Both the position numbers and the translations under genes were made by a program. From the NCBI RefSeq assembly GCF_000622365.1, contig NZ_JASC01000013.1:620001-684000 (forward strand): a stretch of 64,000 nt of DNA, read 5' to 3'. The notes under the pieces were generated by a model. The model was not told the origin of the DNA and did no database searches. It saw only the letters and a program-made list of their open reading frames with translations. Positions 39,577 through 49,801 of this stretch are shown here, one piece after another (the stretch's first letter is position 1; each line of letters starts with the position of its first letter). This DNA is from Sulfitobacter noctilucae. GTDB taxonomy: Bacteria > Pseudomonadota > Alphaproteobacteria > Rhodobacterales > Rhodobacteraceae.

Positions 39577-39789
39577 ATGTCTGTCATGTTTAACAAAGAT
39601 CCCTTCATCACCGCGCAAGTGATTGAATTGGTGCTGCGCGAGCGCGAAAGCGCATTGTCGGCCCGCGAGTGGAAGCACCGTTTGGCGGGCTACGGCTATG
39701 CCATCAAAGACACTGATCATGGCCAGGTCGTTGAAACCCTGCCGCATCATGTTGAAATCGGTGTTCTTCCCGCAGCAGCCAGCGCCTGA
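39577..39789 (+). CDS. Conserved small hypothetical protein
   Basis: A 70-residue protein with CAGGAGA upstream of its ATG. It is helical and charged in the middle (VIELVLRERESALSAREWKHRL). No domain is recognised. The good ribosome-binding site and biased codon use support it as real. Confidence 0.65.
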   Translation: MSVMFNKDPFITAQVIELVLRERESALSAREWKHRLAGYGYAIKDTDHGQVVETLPHHVEIGVLPAAASA

Positions 39790-39813
39790 TCCCGGATTGA
39801 TTTCGGGGTGAGT

Positions 39814-40659
39814 CTATCTGCCGGGTATTGAATCCCGTGCGGTAGGGGCGTCCCAGTTTTCGATCAACGTCATCGCCTCTTCGGCCGTTTCGACAAAGTG
39901 GAACAGGTCCAGATCTTCGGCTGAAATCGTGCCTGCATCAGCAAGCGCATCCCAATTGATGATCTTTTGCCAAAATGCCTTGCCGAACAGCAGGAAGGGA
40001 ATGCGCTTCATCCGTCCGGTTTGAATTAGCGTAAGCGATTCAAACAATTCATCCATTGTCCCGAACCCGCCGGGAAACACGCAGACCGCTTTCGCCCGCA
40101 TCAGAAAATGCATTTTGCGGATCGCGAAATAGTGGAAGTTAAAACACAGCTCCGGCGTGACATATTCGTTTGGCGCCTGTTCATGCGGCAACACGATGTT
40201 CAACCCGATAGAACGGCCACCGGCATCCATCGCGCCGCGGTTGCCCGCCTCCATCACACCCGGCCCGCCGCCGGTGACGATCACATCGTCGGTCCCGCCA
40301 TTCTCCATTGATCTCAACGTCATCAGCCGCGCGAATTCGCGTGTTTCATCGTAAAAGCGCGATAGTTCCGCCAGCGTTTCTGTTCGTGCGGTATGTTTTT
40401 GCGCCGGTGCCGGGATGCGTGCGCCGCCGAACAGCACGATCGTCGAGGTGATGCCCTCTGCATCCATCATCATTTGTGGCTTCAGCAATTCCAACTGCAG
40501 GCGCACGGGCCGCAATTCTTCGCGGCACATGAAATCGTCATCGGTAAAAGCAAGCTGATAGGCAGGCGCACGGGTTTGCGGCGTGTCGGGTACGGATTCG
40601 ACCGATGCGATATCAGAATGGGCGTCGCGCAGCGGATGGCGGCGTTTGTCGTTTGTCAT
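39814..40659 (-). CDS. LOG-family nucleotide phosphoribohydrolase
   Basis: A 281-residue Rossmann-fold protein of the LOG/TIGR00730 type. The family motifs [14 protein letters not shown] and [12 protein letters not shown] bind the nucleotide phosphate. Homologues cleave nucleoside 5'-monophosphates to base and ribose 5-phosphate. It is divergent from dapD. Confidence 0.88.
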   Translation of the reverse strand: MTNDKRRHPLRDAHSDIASVESVPDTPQTRAPAYQLAFTDDDFMCREELRPVRLQLELLKPQMMMDAEGITSTIVLFGGARIPAPAQKHTARTETLAELSRFYDETREFARLMTLRSMENGGTDDVIVTGGGPGVMEAGNRGAMDAGGRSIGLNIVLPHEQAPNEYVTPELCFNFHYFAIRKMHFLMRAKAVCVFPGGFGTMDELFESLTLIQTGRMKRIPFLLFGKAFWQKIINWDALADAGTISAEDLDLFHFVETAEEAMTLIENWDAPTARDSIPGR

Positions 40660-40825
40660 GAATGTCTCCGGAAATTGTCTGCGCCAGCGTTACGCGGTTG
40701 GTGCGAAACTGCAAGCCGATGTCGTGGCAGGGCCGCCGGCTTCAGGCATATCATGCTCGATCATTGCGCTGCGGGCCTGCCACAGGTATAGCGCCAGAAA
40801 TCCATTCACCAGCAGGAGCCGCCCC

Positions 40826-41653
40826 ATGTCCAACGCCCAACTTGAGATCGCCATCGAGGCTGCATGGGATACCCGTGATCAGATCACGTCGTCTACGAAA
40901 GGCGAGCAGCGCGACGCCATCGAAGAGACGCTGAATGCGCTCGACAGTGGCAAGCTGCGCGTGGCGGAAAAGCAGGAAGATGGCAATTGGCACGTAAACC
41001 AGTGGGCCAAGAAGGCCGTTCTGCTGGGCTTTCGCATCAAGGATATGGAACATCAGGAAGGTGGCCCGCAGGGTGCCGGCTGGTGGGATAAGGTCGATAG
41101 CAAATTCAAGGGCTGGGGCGATGCGCAGTGGCAAGAAGCAGGTTTCCGCGCCGTGCCGAACTGCGTTGTGCGGCGCTCGGCCTATATTGCGCCGGGCGTT
41201 GTTCTGATGCCGTCTTTCGTCAACATCGGCGCTTATGTCGACAGTGGCACCATGGTGGACACCTGGGCGACCGTTGGTTCTTGTGCGCAGATCGGCAAGA
41301 ACGTGCACCTATCGGGCGGCGTTGGCATTGGTGGTGTGTTGGAGCCGATGCAGGCAGGGCCGACCATCATCGAGGACAATTGCTTTATCGGTGCGCGGTC
41401 CGAAGTTGTCGAAGGCTGTATCGTGCGCGAAGGATCTGTTCTGGGCATGGGTGTGTTTATCGGCCAGTCGACCAAGATCCTTGATCGTGAGAGCGGTGAA
41501 GTCATGTATGGCGAAGTCCCCGCCGGGTCAGTTGTTGTTGCAGGCACCATGCCGTCGAAGAACAACGTGAACCTTTACTGCGCAGTCATCGTCAAGCGTG
41601 TGGACGAGCGGACACGTTCAAAAACATCGATCAACGAGTTGCTGCGCGACTAA
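40826..41653 (+). CDS. dapD: Tetrahydrodipicolinate N-succinyltransferase
   Basis: A 275-residue lysine/DAP-pathway enzyme. The start [18 protein letters not shown] at 40826 has CAGGAG upstream. The left-handed beta-helix hexapeptide repeats run through [34 protein letters not shown]. The partner DapE is encoded downstream at 45336. Confidence 0.97.
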   Translation: MSNAQLEIAIEAAWDTRDQITSSTKGEQRDAIEETLNALDSGKLRVAEKQEDGNWHVNQWAKKAVLLGFRIKDMEHQEGGPQGAGWWDKVDSKFKGWGDAQWQEAGFRAVPNCVVRRSAYIAPGVVLMPSFVNIGAYVDSGTMVDTWATVGSCAQIGKNVHLSGGVGIGGVLEPMQAGPTIIEDNCFIGARSEVVEGCIVREGSVLGMGVFIGQSTKILDRESGEVMYGEVPAGSVVVAGTMPSKNNVNLYCAVIVKRVDERTRSKTSINELLRD

Positions 41654-41711
41654 GCGGGAACGATTTCCCAGTCCGGGCGTTTGGCTCCTAACTAATTTAA
41701 AGGATACGAAA

Positions 41712-41966
41712 ATGACCGGACTGGGATGGTTTGCTGCACTTATCGTTGGAGGACTTGCCGGTTGGCTGGCCGGCAAATTTATGGACCGACGCCATGGGCT
41801 GTTGCTGAACATCTTTATGGGGATCGTGGGTGCAATGCTGTTCAATGCGGTTTTGGTGTTCATCTTTGGATCCACATTGGGCGGCTGGGTCGGTCAATTG
41901 TTTGTCGGTTTTGTCGGTGCCTGTGTCCTGATCGCGTCGATAAGAGCGTTTGGTAAGTCGGGATAA
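41712..41966 (+). CDS. GlsB/YeaQ/YmgE-type small membrane protein
   Basis: An 84-residue protein with three hydrophobic helices and glycine-rich turns (GWFAALIVGGLAGWLAGKFM, FMGIVGAMLFNAVLVF, FVGFVGACVLIASI). The start at 41712 has AAGGA upstream. This is the transglycosylase-associated/stress-response small membrane family, of unknown mechanism. Confidence 0.85.
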   Translation: MTGLGWFAALIVGGLAGWLAGKFMDRRHGLLLNIFMGIVGAMLFNAVLVFIFGSTLGGWVGQLFVGFVGACVLIASIRAFGKSG

Positions 41967-42028
41967 CCCTTTCCAAAAATTGTAGATCACGCTAGGGCTG
42001 CCTTCCGTAAAAGAAGGTGGCCTTTGTC

Positions 42029-42367
42029 ATGTCAGAGCCTAAAAAGCCCAAGAAACCCTCGCGACAACAGGTTTATACCCTGCTTGTTCAGATCGGTCGC
42101 AAGGACGGTGACGGATTACCAGACAAGGCGACGGGTGCCGCGCTGATGTGTTTTGCGTCGGGTATTGATGAGGCCGAGGCCGTACGCGAGACAGTGGCCA
42201 TTCTGAAACAGGCAGACACCAACCCGCTTGATGTGTCAGGCTATGGTACGCTTGCCGAACGCGAAGCCGAGGGCCACGAGATTGATGATGAAGAGCGCGG
42301 ATTGATGAAGCGGGCGCTTGATGAAAACTCGGTGATCATCGCGCAGATGACCCCGTTCTTTGATTAA
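42029..42367 (+). CDS. Hypothetical protein, 112 residues
   Basis: The start MSEPKKPKKPSRQQ at 42029 has AGAAGG upstream (a GTG at 42017 is the alternative). An acidic helical protein with a basic N-terminal tail. No function is recognised. It is probably conserved in relatives, judging by composition. Confidence 0.6.
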   Translation: MSEPKKPKKPSRQQVYTLLVQIGRKDGDGLPDKATGAALMCFASGIDEAEAVRETVAILKQADTNPLDVSGYGTLAEREAEGHEIDDEERGLMKRALDENSVIIAQMTPFFD

Positions 42368-42373
42368 AAGATC

Positions 42374-43468
42374 CTAGGCGGCGCGGCGCCGCGCAAGATG
42401 GATCGCATCGTACCACCGCAGCACATGATGCGCAGGGCGCGGATGCTCTGGCAAACGTGCGCGGTCAAAGGCGTGCAGCAGGCTGCTCTGCAAATGTTCC
42501 TCATTCCGCCTGATCCGCCCGACATAGATGCTTTCCACCGCGGTGCCCGCCGCGATGAGGGTTTCGTGCCGGGGTAGGAGCAGTTGCGCATAGTTGATGA
42601 CCGGCCCGCAGGGTTCGGTCAGAGCGGCAAACCCGTTGACCAGATGGCGCGCAGGCACCAGGACAGCCTCTTGACTGAACAGATATTCGACTTCGGGTCC
42701 GTCGATGATCAACCGTTGGTCGGGGGCCACAATAACATCATCCTGAAGCCCGAAATACGGCGCACGCAGCCGTATGGGTCGATAGCTGCCCCGCGCGGGC
42801 ACATGCCGCTGGACCCGTTGCAGCACCGGCACCACGCCATCATCACGGGTGTTGACCGTATCGCCGCGACGCAGGCTTTGCACGGTCTTGTAGCCCCAAG
42901 GGGTGGCGAGCGGTGTGCTGGGTAACAGCGTCGGCATCGGTCCAATCGGTTCGATTTGATCGGAAAGTGCCGCAAAGATCATGTCGGTCGCAAAAGTCTG
43001 GCCATTGCGACCCAACATCAGATCGCGAATGTCGTCCAGTGACAGGGGCTGCGGGTTATCCAGATAAACGCTGGACACATGGGTTTCTTCGGGCATTTCC
43101 AGCGTCATGCGGCCCCAGTTTACTGTGCTGTCCCAAGAATAGGTGATGCGCACCACATCGGTGCGTCCCGCCTCGCGGTGCTGGATCGCGGCATGGGCAA
43201 TGGCGTCACCCTGCACCTGAACCAGCGCAATGCCACCACCGGGGATCGCTTGAAAGGTCAGACTGCGCAGGCTGGGGTAGGTGTTTTTGTACCCAAACAG
43301 CACCTGCGGACGACCGTCAGCCGACAGCCGTGTTTCGAACATGATACTGCCACGGGTCAGCAGGCTGTGCGGATAGTCGGGCAGGATTGGCGTATCCATT
43401 TTGTCGATGCCCAGACCCCGCAAAGAAAACCGCCGGTCCTCGTGATCACAAAGTGCGAGCCATGCCAT
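42374..43468 (-). CDS. Degenerate Hint-domain protein
   Basis: A 364-residue protein whose C-terminal half (about 175-330) follows the Hint_2 pattern: PLATPWGYKTVQSLRRGDTV, the middle VLQRVQRHVPARGSYRPIRL, and VEYLFSQEAVLVPARHLVNG. In an active Hint domain the block begins with Cys and carries a conserved His in a SPxHRVLI stretch. Here the Cys is absent and the second block reads APDQRLII. It is therefore unlikely to self-process. It starts directly after the stop of the active Hint protein, in the same direction. Confidence 0.75.
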   Translation of the reverse strand: MAWLALCDHEDRRFSLRGLGIDKMDTPILPDYPHSLLTRGSIMFETRLSADGRPQVLFGYKNTYPSLRSLTFQAIPGGGIALVQVQGDAIAHAAIQHREAGRTDVVRITYSWDSTVNWGRMTLEMPEETHVSSVYLDNPQPLSLDDIRDLMLGRNGQTFATDMIFAALSDQIEPIGPMPTLLPSTPLATPWGYKTVQSLRRGDTVNTRDDGVVPVLQRVQRHVPARGSYRPIRLRAPYFGLQDDVIVAPDQRLIIDGPEVEYLFSQEAVLVPARHLVNGFAALTEPCGPVINYAQLLLPRHETLIAAGTAVESIYVGRIRRNEEHLQSSLLHAFDRARLPEHPRPAHHVLRWYDAIHLARRRAA

Positions 43469-43469
43469 C

Positions 43470-45050
43470 TCAGGCCACCTTGGCCGCGCGCAGCAGGTCC
43501 GCCTCGTATCGCTTTAAGGTGCGCCGCGCAGCGGGGGAATAGCCACTGCCGGTCTCGGCATCTATCTCGGGAAAGATCGCGCAAATCTCGTCGACGATCT
43601 CGCGCTCGAAACTCTTTGTGGTTTGTGGACCGGGTAAAAAGCTCTCGGTCTCCAGCCCTTCCGAGAAAACCACCTGATGGCGGTCAAACAACAGATGCAC
43701 ATATGTCACTTCGCCCCCCGGCCGCCGCCGTACGGAACGGTCATTTACCAAATCGCGGGCGGCCACCAGCACTTCTGCTTCACCGAAAAGCAACTCCGCC
43801 AGATTGTCACGGATCAGCACCCGGTGCAGCGGCGAGACAAGCAAGTCGCGATGTGTGCCGAATGTGTTGGCGCGTATGTGGATCGGGGCAAAATCGCCCG
43901 TTGCTGCCACCTGTCGGGTGCCAATCCAGCGTAAGGGCTGCGGTCCGTCATCTTGGGTCAGCACCAGATCACCGGGGTGCAGCATTTCGGCGGGACATTC
44001 TCCGCCCGGGGTGGCAATCAAAGTGCCGGCAACAAAGCACGGCACACCCGTGGCGTTTACAAAACCAACATCCGTATCGACACCGTTGTCGATGGTATAG
44101 GTGAAGTTGAAGTTCTCGACGTCGCCATCGCCCGTCACCGTAAAGGTGCCGTCGGCGTTTAGCTTAACGGTCTGACCCGTTGGCAGGGTGATCGTGTCGC
44201 CCGCTGCAACATCGACGCCGTTGATTTGTGTGATGGTCAGCGTGCCCGGGCCGTTGTTGATGTCATTCGCAAGAACATCAATCACCTTGTCGCCTTCGGG
44301 GAAGAGATCGATGTTATCTGATATGGCAACAAGATCGGTCTGGACTGAATCGCCTGCGATCAGCAGGTTTGAATCGAAATTGCTGTCCGCCACGTCGCCG
44401 ATCGCGATCCGCATGGAATTCACCACACCAGGATTGACGTTCATCGTCAATGTCAGCGTGATGGTAAAGCCGTCCATCTCAGTGTTGAATTCGTCATTCT
44501 GGTTGTTGACGTACATGTTGATGTTGTTGGACGTATTTACGTTGCCCGGGTCTACATCCCCGTTGCCCACGTCCATCGGAACAAGGGATCCGTTGATCCA
44601 GATACCAACAAAATCCTGATAAATCGAGTTTTCAAACTCGGGGTATTCCTCGGACGAAAAGACGAACTGCATCGTCATCGTATCAGTGTCGGGAATGAAA
44701 TCTACATCTAGCGTAGCGGCGTCATATGTTCGTGCGCCGGCAGCGGCATTGTACTGTCCGAAATTATCGGTGCCGCTGGTATTGGTTGAGGTGTTCGTGT
44801 TCTGGTTGGATTGCCCGTTGGAATTTGTGAAATCCTGCGCGTTGCCTGTCGACATGATGATGCCGGTATCACCGGGCGTAACACCAGGAGCGACACTGTT
44901 GCCGTTTGAGTAGGTCCCGGCGCTGTCGATATCGCCGTAGTATGTGGCACCTGTTACCGTCACACCATTGCCGAAAATGGTTTGCGCTAGATCCGTCGCT
45001 GTCGTGCCTTCGCGCATCGTATTAATCGGAAGTTCTGATGCCGCTACCAT
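43470..45050 (-). CDS. Choice-of-anchor L / Hint-domain secreted protein
   Basis: A 526-residue protein. The N-terminal part is a choice-of-anchor L domain (ELPINTMREGTTATDLAQTI through FVFSSEEYPEFENS, to about 230). A cadherin/VCBS-like segment follows (DVLANDINNGPGTLTITQI, TYTIDNGVDT). From about 345 comes a Hint_2 domain with Cys in VPCFVAGTLIAT and His in LLVSPLHRVLI. No classical signal peptide is seen, which fits type I secretion. Hint domains cleave or rearrange the chain. It is the first gene of a two-gene unit with a degenerate paralogue. Confidence 0.85.
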   Translation of the reverse strand: MVAASELPINTMREGTTATDLAQTIFGNGVTVTGATYYGDIDSAGTYSNGNSVAPGVTPGDTGIIMSTGNAQDFTNSNGQSNQNTNTSTNTSGTDNFGQYNAAAGARTYDAATLDVDFIPDTDTMTMQFVFSSEEYPEFENSIYQDFVGIWINGSLVPMDVGNGDVDPGNVNTSNNINMYVNNQNDEFNTEMDGFTITLTLTMNVNPGVVNSMRIAIGDVADSNFDSNLLIAGDSVQTDLVAISDNIDLFPEGDKVIDVLANDINNGPGTLTITQINGVDVAAGDTITLPTGQTVKLNADGTFTVTGDGDVENFNFTYTIDNGVDTDVGFVNATGVPCFVAGTLIATPGGECPAEMLHPGDLVLTQDDGPQPLRWIGTRQVAATGDFAPIHIRANTFGTHRDLLVSPLHRVLIRDNLAELLFGEAEVLVAARDLVNDRSVRRRPGGEVTYVHLLFDRHQVVFSEGLETESFLPGPQTTKSFEREIVDEICAIFPEIDAETGSGYSPAARRTLKRYEADLLRAAKVA

Positions 45051-45221
45051 TGTCCTGCCTCACACCTTGGGCCCGGAAAGCAATGCTCAGCGCAGCATCA
45101 GACGCATGAAACGTCCGTCACTGTCATGGTAATGTGCGGTGCGGTCGGCCCTGTTTTCAGGTGCTCTGTCGCGGTGCGGTACTGCTGATGCCCTGCCTCG
45201 GGTCATATTATTGACATAATG

Positions 45222-45248
45222 TTAACAGCCCGCAGGTCTGCTGTTAAG
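45222..45248. promoter_or_regulatory. Inverted repeat between Hint genes and dapE
   Basis: TTAACAGC (45222-45229) and GCTGTTAA (45241-45248) are exact complements 11 bp apart, in the 285-bp gap between divergent genes. It could be a dimeric operator. Nothing further is known. Confidence 0.4.
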
Positions 45249-45335
45249 CATTTCTTGCGCAGGCCCCCTTGGCACCGCGCTCTTTTCGCCACAAAAAGAG
45301 GGCGTTGCCTGTAATTCACACCGAAAGGAGCCGTC

Positions 45336-46481
45336 ATGGCCCCCGTCGATCCTGCCGACCTCACTGCCCAACTGGTGCGCTGCGCCTCTGTCACCCCTGC
45401 CAACGATGGCGCGTTGGAGGTGCTGGAGACCCTGCTTTCGGATGCTGGCTTTGACTGCGCATGGGCGGACCGCGGTGGGATCAAGAATCTCTTTGCCCGT
45501 TGGGGCAACAAGGGCAACACGCGCTCTTTCGGCTTTAATGGTCATACGGATGTGGTGCCTATCGGCAATCCGGATGATTGGACCATGCCACCCTTCGGGG
45601 CCGAGGTGAAAGACGGCATCATGTACGGTCGCGGCACCACTGATATGAAATCGGGTGTCGCCGCCTTTGCAGCTGCCGCCGTCGATTTTGTGCGGGATAC
45701 GCCGCCGGATGGATCGGTGATCCTCGCCATCACAGGCGATGAGGAGGGCGATGCAACTGACGGCACGACGGCACTGCTGGAACATATGGAAAAGCACGGC
45801 GAGCGGATGGATGTCTGCCTAGTGGGAGAACCGACCTGCCCGGAAGCGATGGGCGAGATGATCAAGATCGGGCGGCGCGGGTCCATGACAATTTGGTTCA
45901 AGGTGATCGGCAAGCAGGGTCACTCCGCCTATCCGCACCGCGCCAATAACCCGTTGCCCGCGATGGTGCGCTTGATGGACCGGCTTGCTTCGCATGAATT
46001 GGATCAGGGTACCGACCATTTCGATCCGTCAACGCTGGCGGTGGTGACTGTGGATACAGGCAACCCCGCGACCAACGTCATCCCCGCCTCTTGCGCGGCG
46101 ACAGTGAACATCCGGTTCAATGATACCCATTCCGGAGCCAGCCTGACCGAGTGGATTGATGGAGAAGTGACGAAAATTCGCGATGCATTCGGTGTGCAGA
46201 TCGAGACCAAAGTGAAGATTTCCGGCGAAAGCTTCATCACGCCGCCGGGCGATTTGTCGAGCTTGGTTGCCACGGCGGTCGAGGCGGAAACCGGCGTGAA
46301 ACCGCAGCTGTCCACTACCGGCGGCACCTCGGACGCTCGGTTCGTCAAATCGCACTGTCCCGTGGTCGAATTCGGGTTGGTCGGACAATCCATGCATCAG
46401 GTCGATGAGCACGTCCGCGTGGAGCATATCCACCAGCTCAAGGCCATCTACGGCCGCATCCTGCGCGACTATTTTGCATGA
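45336..46481 (+). CDS. dapE: Succinyl-diaminopimelate desuccinylase
   Basis: A 381-residue di-zinc amidase of the lysine/DAP pathway. Metal-binding motifs are [24 protein letters not shown] and [12 protein letters not shown]. The start MAPVDPADL has AAAGGAG upstream. It overlaps the next gene by 4 bp (ATGA). Confidence 0.97.
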   Translation: MAPVDPADLTAQLVRCASVTPANDGALEVLETLLSDAGFDCAWADRGGIKNLFARWGNKGNTRSFGFNGHTDVVPIGNPDDWTMPPFGAEVKDGIMYGRGTTDMKSGVAAFAAAAVDFVRDTPPDGSVILAITGDEEGDATDGTTALLEHMEKHGERMDVCLVGEPTCPEAMGEMIKIGRRGSMTIWFKVIGKQGHSAYPHRANNPLPAMVRLMDRLASHELDQGTDHFDPSTLAVVTVDTGNPATNVIPASCAATVNIRFNDTHSGASLTEWIDGEVTKIRDAFGVQIETKVKISGESFITPPGDLSSLVATAVEAETGVKPQLSTTGGTSDARFVKSHCPVVEFGLVGQSMHQVDEHVRVEHIHQLKAIYGRILRDYFA

Positions 46482-46894
46482 GTGTTGCTGTCGCTCTGAC
46501 CGATGATATCGCCGCTTGCCACCATCTTCGGCGGGTGGTTTTTATCGAGGAACAAGGCGTGTCGGAAGCCGATGAGCTTGATGATCTGGATGATCAAGCA
46601 CTGCACCTTCTGGCGAAAGATAAGCAGGTTCCGGTTGGCACCGCCCGCATCGTGATCCTTGACGGCACCGCCAAAATCGGGCGGGTCTGTGTGCTGCCTT
46701 CGCATCGCGGCACAGGCCTTGGTGCGGCACTCATCTGCGCGGCGCTGGATGTGTCGCGGGGCAAAGCGGTGCGGGCAAAGCTGGGGGCACAGACACATGC
46801 ACTTGGGTTCTATCAGGCGCTGGGGTTCACTGCTGTCGGGCCGGTCTATGATGACGCAGGTATCGACCACCGCGATATGGTGCGCGACCTGTGA
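46478..46894 (+). CDS. GNAT-family N-acetyltransferase
   Basis: A 138-residue acetyltransferase. The acetyl-CoA site is [31 protein letters not shown] precedes it. It is translationally coupled on both sides with overlapping stops and starts, so it is part of a dapE operon. Substrate unknown. Confidence 0.88.
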   Translation: MSVAVALTDDIAACHHLRRVVFIEEQGVSEADELDDLDDQALHLLAKDKQVPVGTARIVILDGTAKIGRVCVLPSHRGTGLGAALICAALDVSRGKAVRAKLGAQTHALGFYQALGFTAVGPVYDDAGIDHRDMVRDL

Positions 46895-47472
46895 ACGGAA
46901 CATTGATCGTGATGGTCAAAGAGCCGCGCCCGGGACGTGTGAAAACCCGTTTGGGCCGCGACATCGGGATGACTGCCGCCGCGTGGTGGTTTCGCCATCA
47001 GACACAAAGCCTGCTGCGTCGCATTGAAGACCCGCGCTGGCAAACGGTTCTGGCCGTCTCGCCCGACCGCGAGGGCTTGAGCAGCCGCATCTGGCCTGCG
47101 CATCTGCCGCGCTGGGCGCAGGGGCGAGGCAATTTGGGTGACCGTATGGCCCGTATGTTGGCCTGTGCGCCCGGTCCTGCCTGCGTTATCGGTGCGGATA
47201 TTCCGGGCATCACCTCGCGCCACATTGCCCAGGCTTTTGCCGCACTTGGGGATCATGATGCGGTTTTTGGTCCGGCCCCGGACGGGGGGTATTGGTTGAT
47301 CGGTCTGAAACACCCGCGCCGCCCGCCGCCAGCGTTTTTCGCAAATGTACGTTGGTCTACAGAACACGCATTGTCCGACACCAAGGCCACGCTGCCCAAC
47401 CATCGCATCGCCCATGTCGCAACCTTGCAAGACGTGGATACCCTGCGCGATTTGCCCATGACGCGCCGCTAG
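46891..47472 (+). CDS. DUF2064/TIGR04282 glycosyltransferase-like protein
   Basis: A 193-residue nucleotidyltransferase-fold protein starting at GTG, overlapping the previous stop. Motifs are VMVKEPRPGRVKTRLG, VIGADIPGI and GPAPDGGYWLIGL, typical of the TIGR04282 family, related to CofC/MobA. Its reaction in this organism is not known. Confidence 0.85.
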   Translation: MNGTLIVMVKEPRPGRVKTRLGRDIGMTAAAWWFRHQTQSLLRRIEDPRWQTVLAVSPDREGLSSRIWPAHLPRWAQGRGNLGDRMARMLACAPGPACVIGADIPGITSRHIAQAFAALGDHDAVFGPAPDGGYWLIGLKHPRRPPPAFFANVRWSTEHALSDTKATLPNHRIAHVATLQDVDTLRDLPMTRR

Positions 47473-47493
47473 CCGCGTGATACGCCTCTGAGC

Positions 47494-49752
47494 ATGAGCA
47501 AACTCCCTACCAAAGCCGAGATCCTCGACTGGATCGAACAGAACCCCACCCTCGCGGCCAAGCGCGACATCGCCAAGGCCTTTGGCATCAAAGGTGCTGC
47601 TCGGATTGATCTGAAACGCATCCTTAAGGAACTGGAGGCGGAAGGGCATCTGGAAAAGCGCAAGCGCAGCTATGCGGACCCCGATCGGCTGCCGCCTGTT
47701 TCTGTTCTGATGGTCACAGGGCCGGATGGGCAGGGCGATTTGTTTGCCAAACCGATGGAATGGCAGGGCAGCGGGGTAGAGCCGCGCGTGCTTGTCATCC
47801 CCCGAGCCTCTGACCCGGCGCTGGGCGAGGGCGACCGCATTCTGGCGCGGCTGACACAGGTGAAGGGCGACGATCACCACTATGAGGCGCGGCTGATCCG
47901 ACGGATCGGGACGAACCCCAAGAAGGTTCTGGGTATCTTCCGCAAGAGCACCGAAGGCGGGCGGATTGTGCCCATCGACAAGGGTGCCGATCGCGAATGG
48001 GTCGTGGCCGACAATGCAACGGGCGGGGCCAAGGATGGCGAGTTGGTCGAGGCCGAACAGGCGGGGCCAAAGGGTCGCATGGGTCTGCCCAAGGCGCGGG
48101 TGATCGACCGGCTGGGCGATCCTTCCGCGCCCAAGGCGGTATCGCTGATTGCAATCCACCAGCACGGTATCCCCGATGATTTTCCCGACGAGGTGATCGC
48201 CGAAGCTGACGCCGCCAAACCGATGGGCCTGAAAGGCCGTGAAGACCTGCGCGATCTGCCGTTGATCACCATTGACCCCTCGGATGCCCGCGACCACGAT
48301 GATGCCTGCTATGCCCATGCGGATGAAGACCCCAAAAACGAAGGCGGCCATGTCGTCTGGGTCGCGATTGCCGATGTGGCGGGCTATGTCACGCCCGGTT
48401 CCGCGCTGGACCGCGAGGCGCGCAAGCGCGGCAACTCCACCTATTTCCCCGACCGCGTGGTGCCCATGCTGCCGGACCGCCTGTCGGGCGATCTGTGTTC
48501 GCTGCACGAAGGCGTGCCGCGCGCCTGTATCGCCGTGCGCATGGTGCTGGGCGCAGCCGGCAACAAGCTGGGTCATACGTTTCACCGCGGGCTCATGCGC
48601 TCTCCTGCGTCCTTGCATTACGAAGAGGTGCAGGATGCCATCGACGGGCAGCCGAATGACCGCACAGGCCCTTTGCTTGAGCCTGTTTTGCAGCCGCTTT
48701 ATGCCGCCTATGCCGCGCTTAAAGCAGCGCGGGGCCGCCGCCAACCGCTTGATCTGGATCTGCCGGAACGGCGCGTGGAACTGGCTGAAGATGGCACCGT
48801 TAAATCCATTAATTTCAAGGACCGGCTGGATGCCCACCGCCTGATCGAGGAATTCATGGTGCTGGCCAATGTCGCCGCTGCCGAGACGCTGCTGGAAAAG
48901 AAAGTACCGCTGCTGTTCCGCATCCACGAAGAACCAACACCCGAAAAGCTTGAAAGCCTGCGCGAGACGGCACAGGCCGCTGGTTTTACGCTGGCCAAAG
49001 GGCAGGTGCTTCAGACCGCGCACCTTAACAAGCTGTTGAACGATGCCGCAGGCTCTGACGAGGCTGAGTTGATCAACCTCTCTACCCTTCGCTCCATGAC
49101 GCAGGCCTACTACGGCCCCGCACATATCGGGCATTTTGGCCTCGCTTTGCGGTCTTATGCGCACTTCACCTCACCCATCCGCCGATATGCGGATCTGATC
49201 GTGCACCGTGCTTTGATCACCGCACATGGTTGGGGCAAGGACGGCCTGCAGCCCGAAGATTTCGAGACACTGGAGCAAACCGGTGCGCATATTTCCGACA
49301 CCGAGCGGCGCTCGATGGTGGCGGAACGCGACACGACAGACCGCTATCTTGCATCCTACTTGTCTGAGCGTGTCGGTAACGAATTTTCTGGCCGGATCAG
49401 CGGCATCGCCCGCTTTGGTGTGTTCGTAAAGCTGGATGAAACAGGCGCTGATGGGTTGCTGCCCATGCGGTCACTGGGCCGCGAATACTTTCACCATGAT
49501 GCCGAGGCGCAGACGCTGATGGGGTCGGACACCGGCATGATTATCTCGCTGGGCCAGCGGGTCAAAGTGAGGCTGGCCGAAGCAACGCCGGTCACGGGTG
49601 GTATCCTGCTCGAACTGCTTGAGATCGAAGATCAGAAGGTGGCGCAGGGCCGCCGATCACCGGCAGGGCGTAGCACCCCGCGCCGCAAATCTGCCAAGGC
49701 CAAACAGAAAAAAGACAAGATCAAGCGCAAGGTGACGCGTACACGGCGCTGA
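47494..49752 (+). CDS. rnr: Ribonuclease R
   Basis: A 752-residue 3'-to-5' exoribonuclease of the RNB family. The catalytic aspartates lie in TIDPSDARDHDDACYA. The RNB region ends with HFTSPIRRYADLIVHR. An S1 domain follows (FSGRISGIARFGVFVKLDETGADGLL). The Lys/Arg-rich tail (about 25 residues) is typical of RNase R. An antisense 772-codon frame over the same bases is a shadow. Confidence 0.96.
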   Translation: MSKLPTKAEILDWIEQNPTLAAKRDIAKAFGIKGAARIDLKRILKELEAEGHLEKRKRSYADPDRLPPVSVLMVTGPDGQGDLFAKPMEWQGSGVEPRVLVIPRASDPALGEGDRILARLTQVKGDDHHYEARLIRRIGTNPKKVLGIFRKSTEGGRIVPIDKGADREWVVADNATGGAKDGELVEAEQAGPKGRMGLPKARVIDRLGDPSAPKAVSLIAIHQHGIPDDFPDEVIAEADAAKPMGLKGREDLRDLPLITIDPSDARDHDDACYAHADEDPKNEGGHVVWVAIADVAGYVTPGSALDREARKRGNSTYFPDRVVPMLPDRLSGDLCSLHEGVPRACIAVRMVLGAAGNKLGHTFHRGLMRSPASLHYEEVQDAIDGQPNDRTGPLLEPVLQPLYAAYAALKAARGRRQPLDLDLPERRVELAEDGTVKSINFKDRLDAHRLIEEFMVLANVAAAETLLEKKVPLLFRIHEEPTPEKLESLRETAQAAGFTLAKGQVLQTAHLNKLLNDAAGSDEAELINLSTLRSMTQAYYGPAHIGHFGLALRSYAHFTSPIRRYADLIVHRALITAHGWGKDGLQPEDFETLEQTGAHISDTERRSMVAERDTTDRYLASYLSERVGNEFSGRISGIARFGVFVKLDETGADGLLPMRSLGREYFHHDAEAQTLMGSDTGMIISLGQRVKVRLAEATPVTGGILLELLEIEDQKVAQGRRSPAGRSTPRRKSAKAKQKKDKIKRKVTRTRR

Positions 49753-49801
49753 TAGCTCCGTGAACGGGCTTAGATTAGCGTAACGGGAAAAAGGCGGTTT
49801 C

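Noticed and set aside
46846..49164. 772-codon minus-strand frame
   Set aside because: Antisense to rnr and neighbours. The sense genes have clear catalytic motifs.
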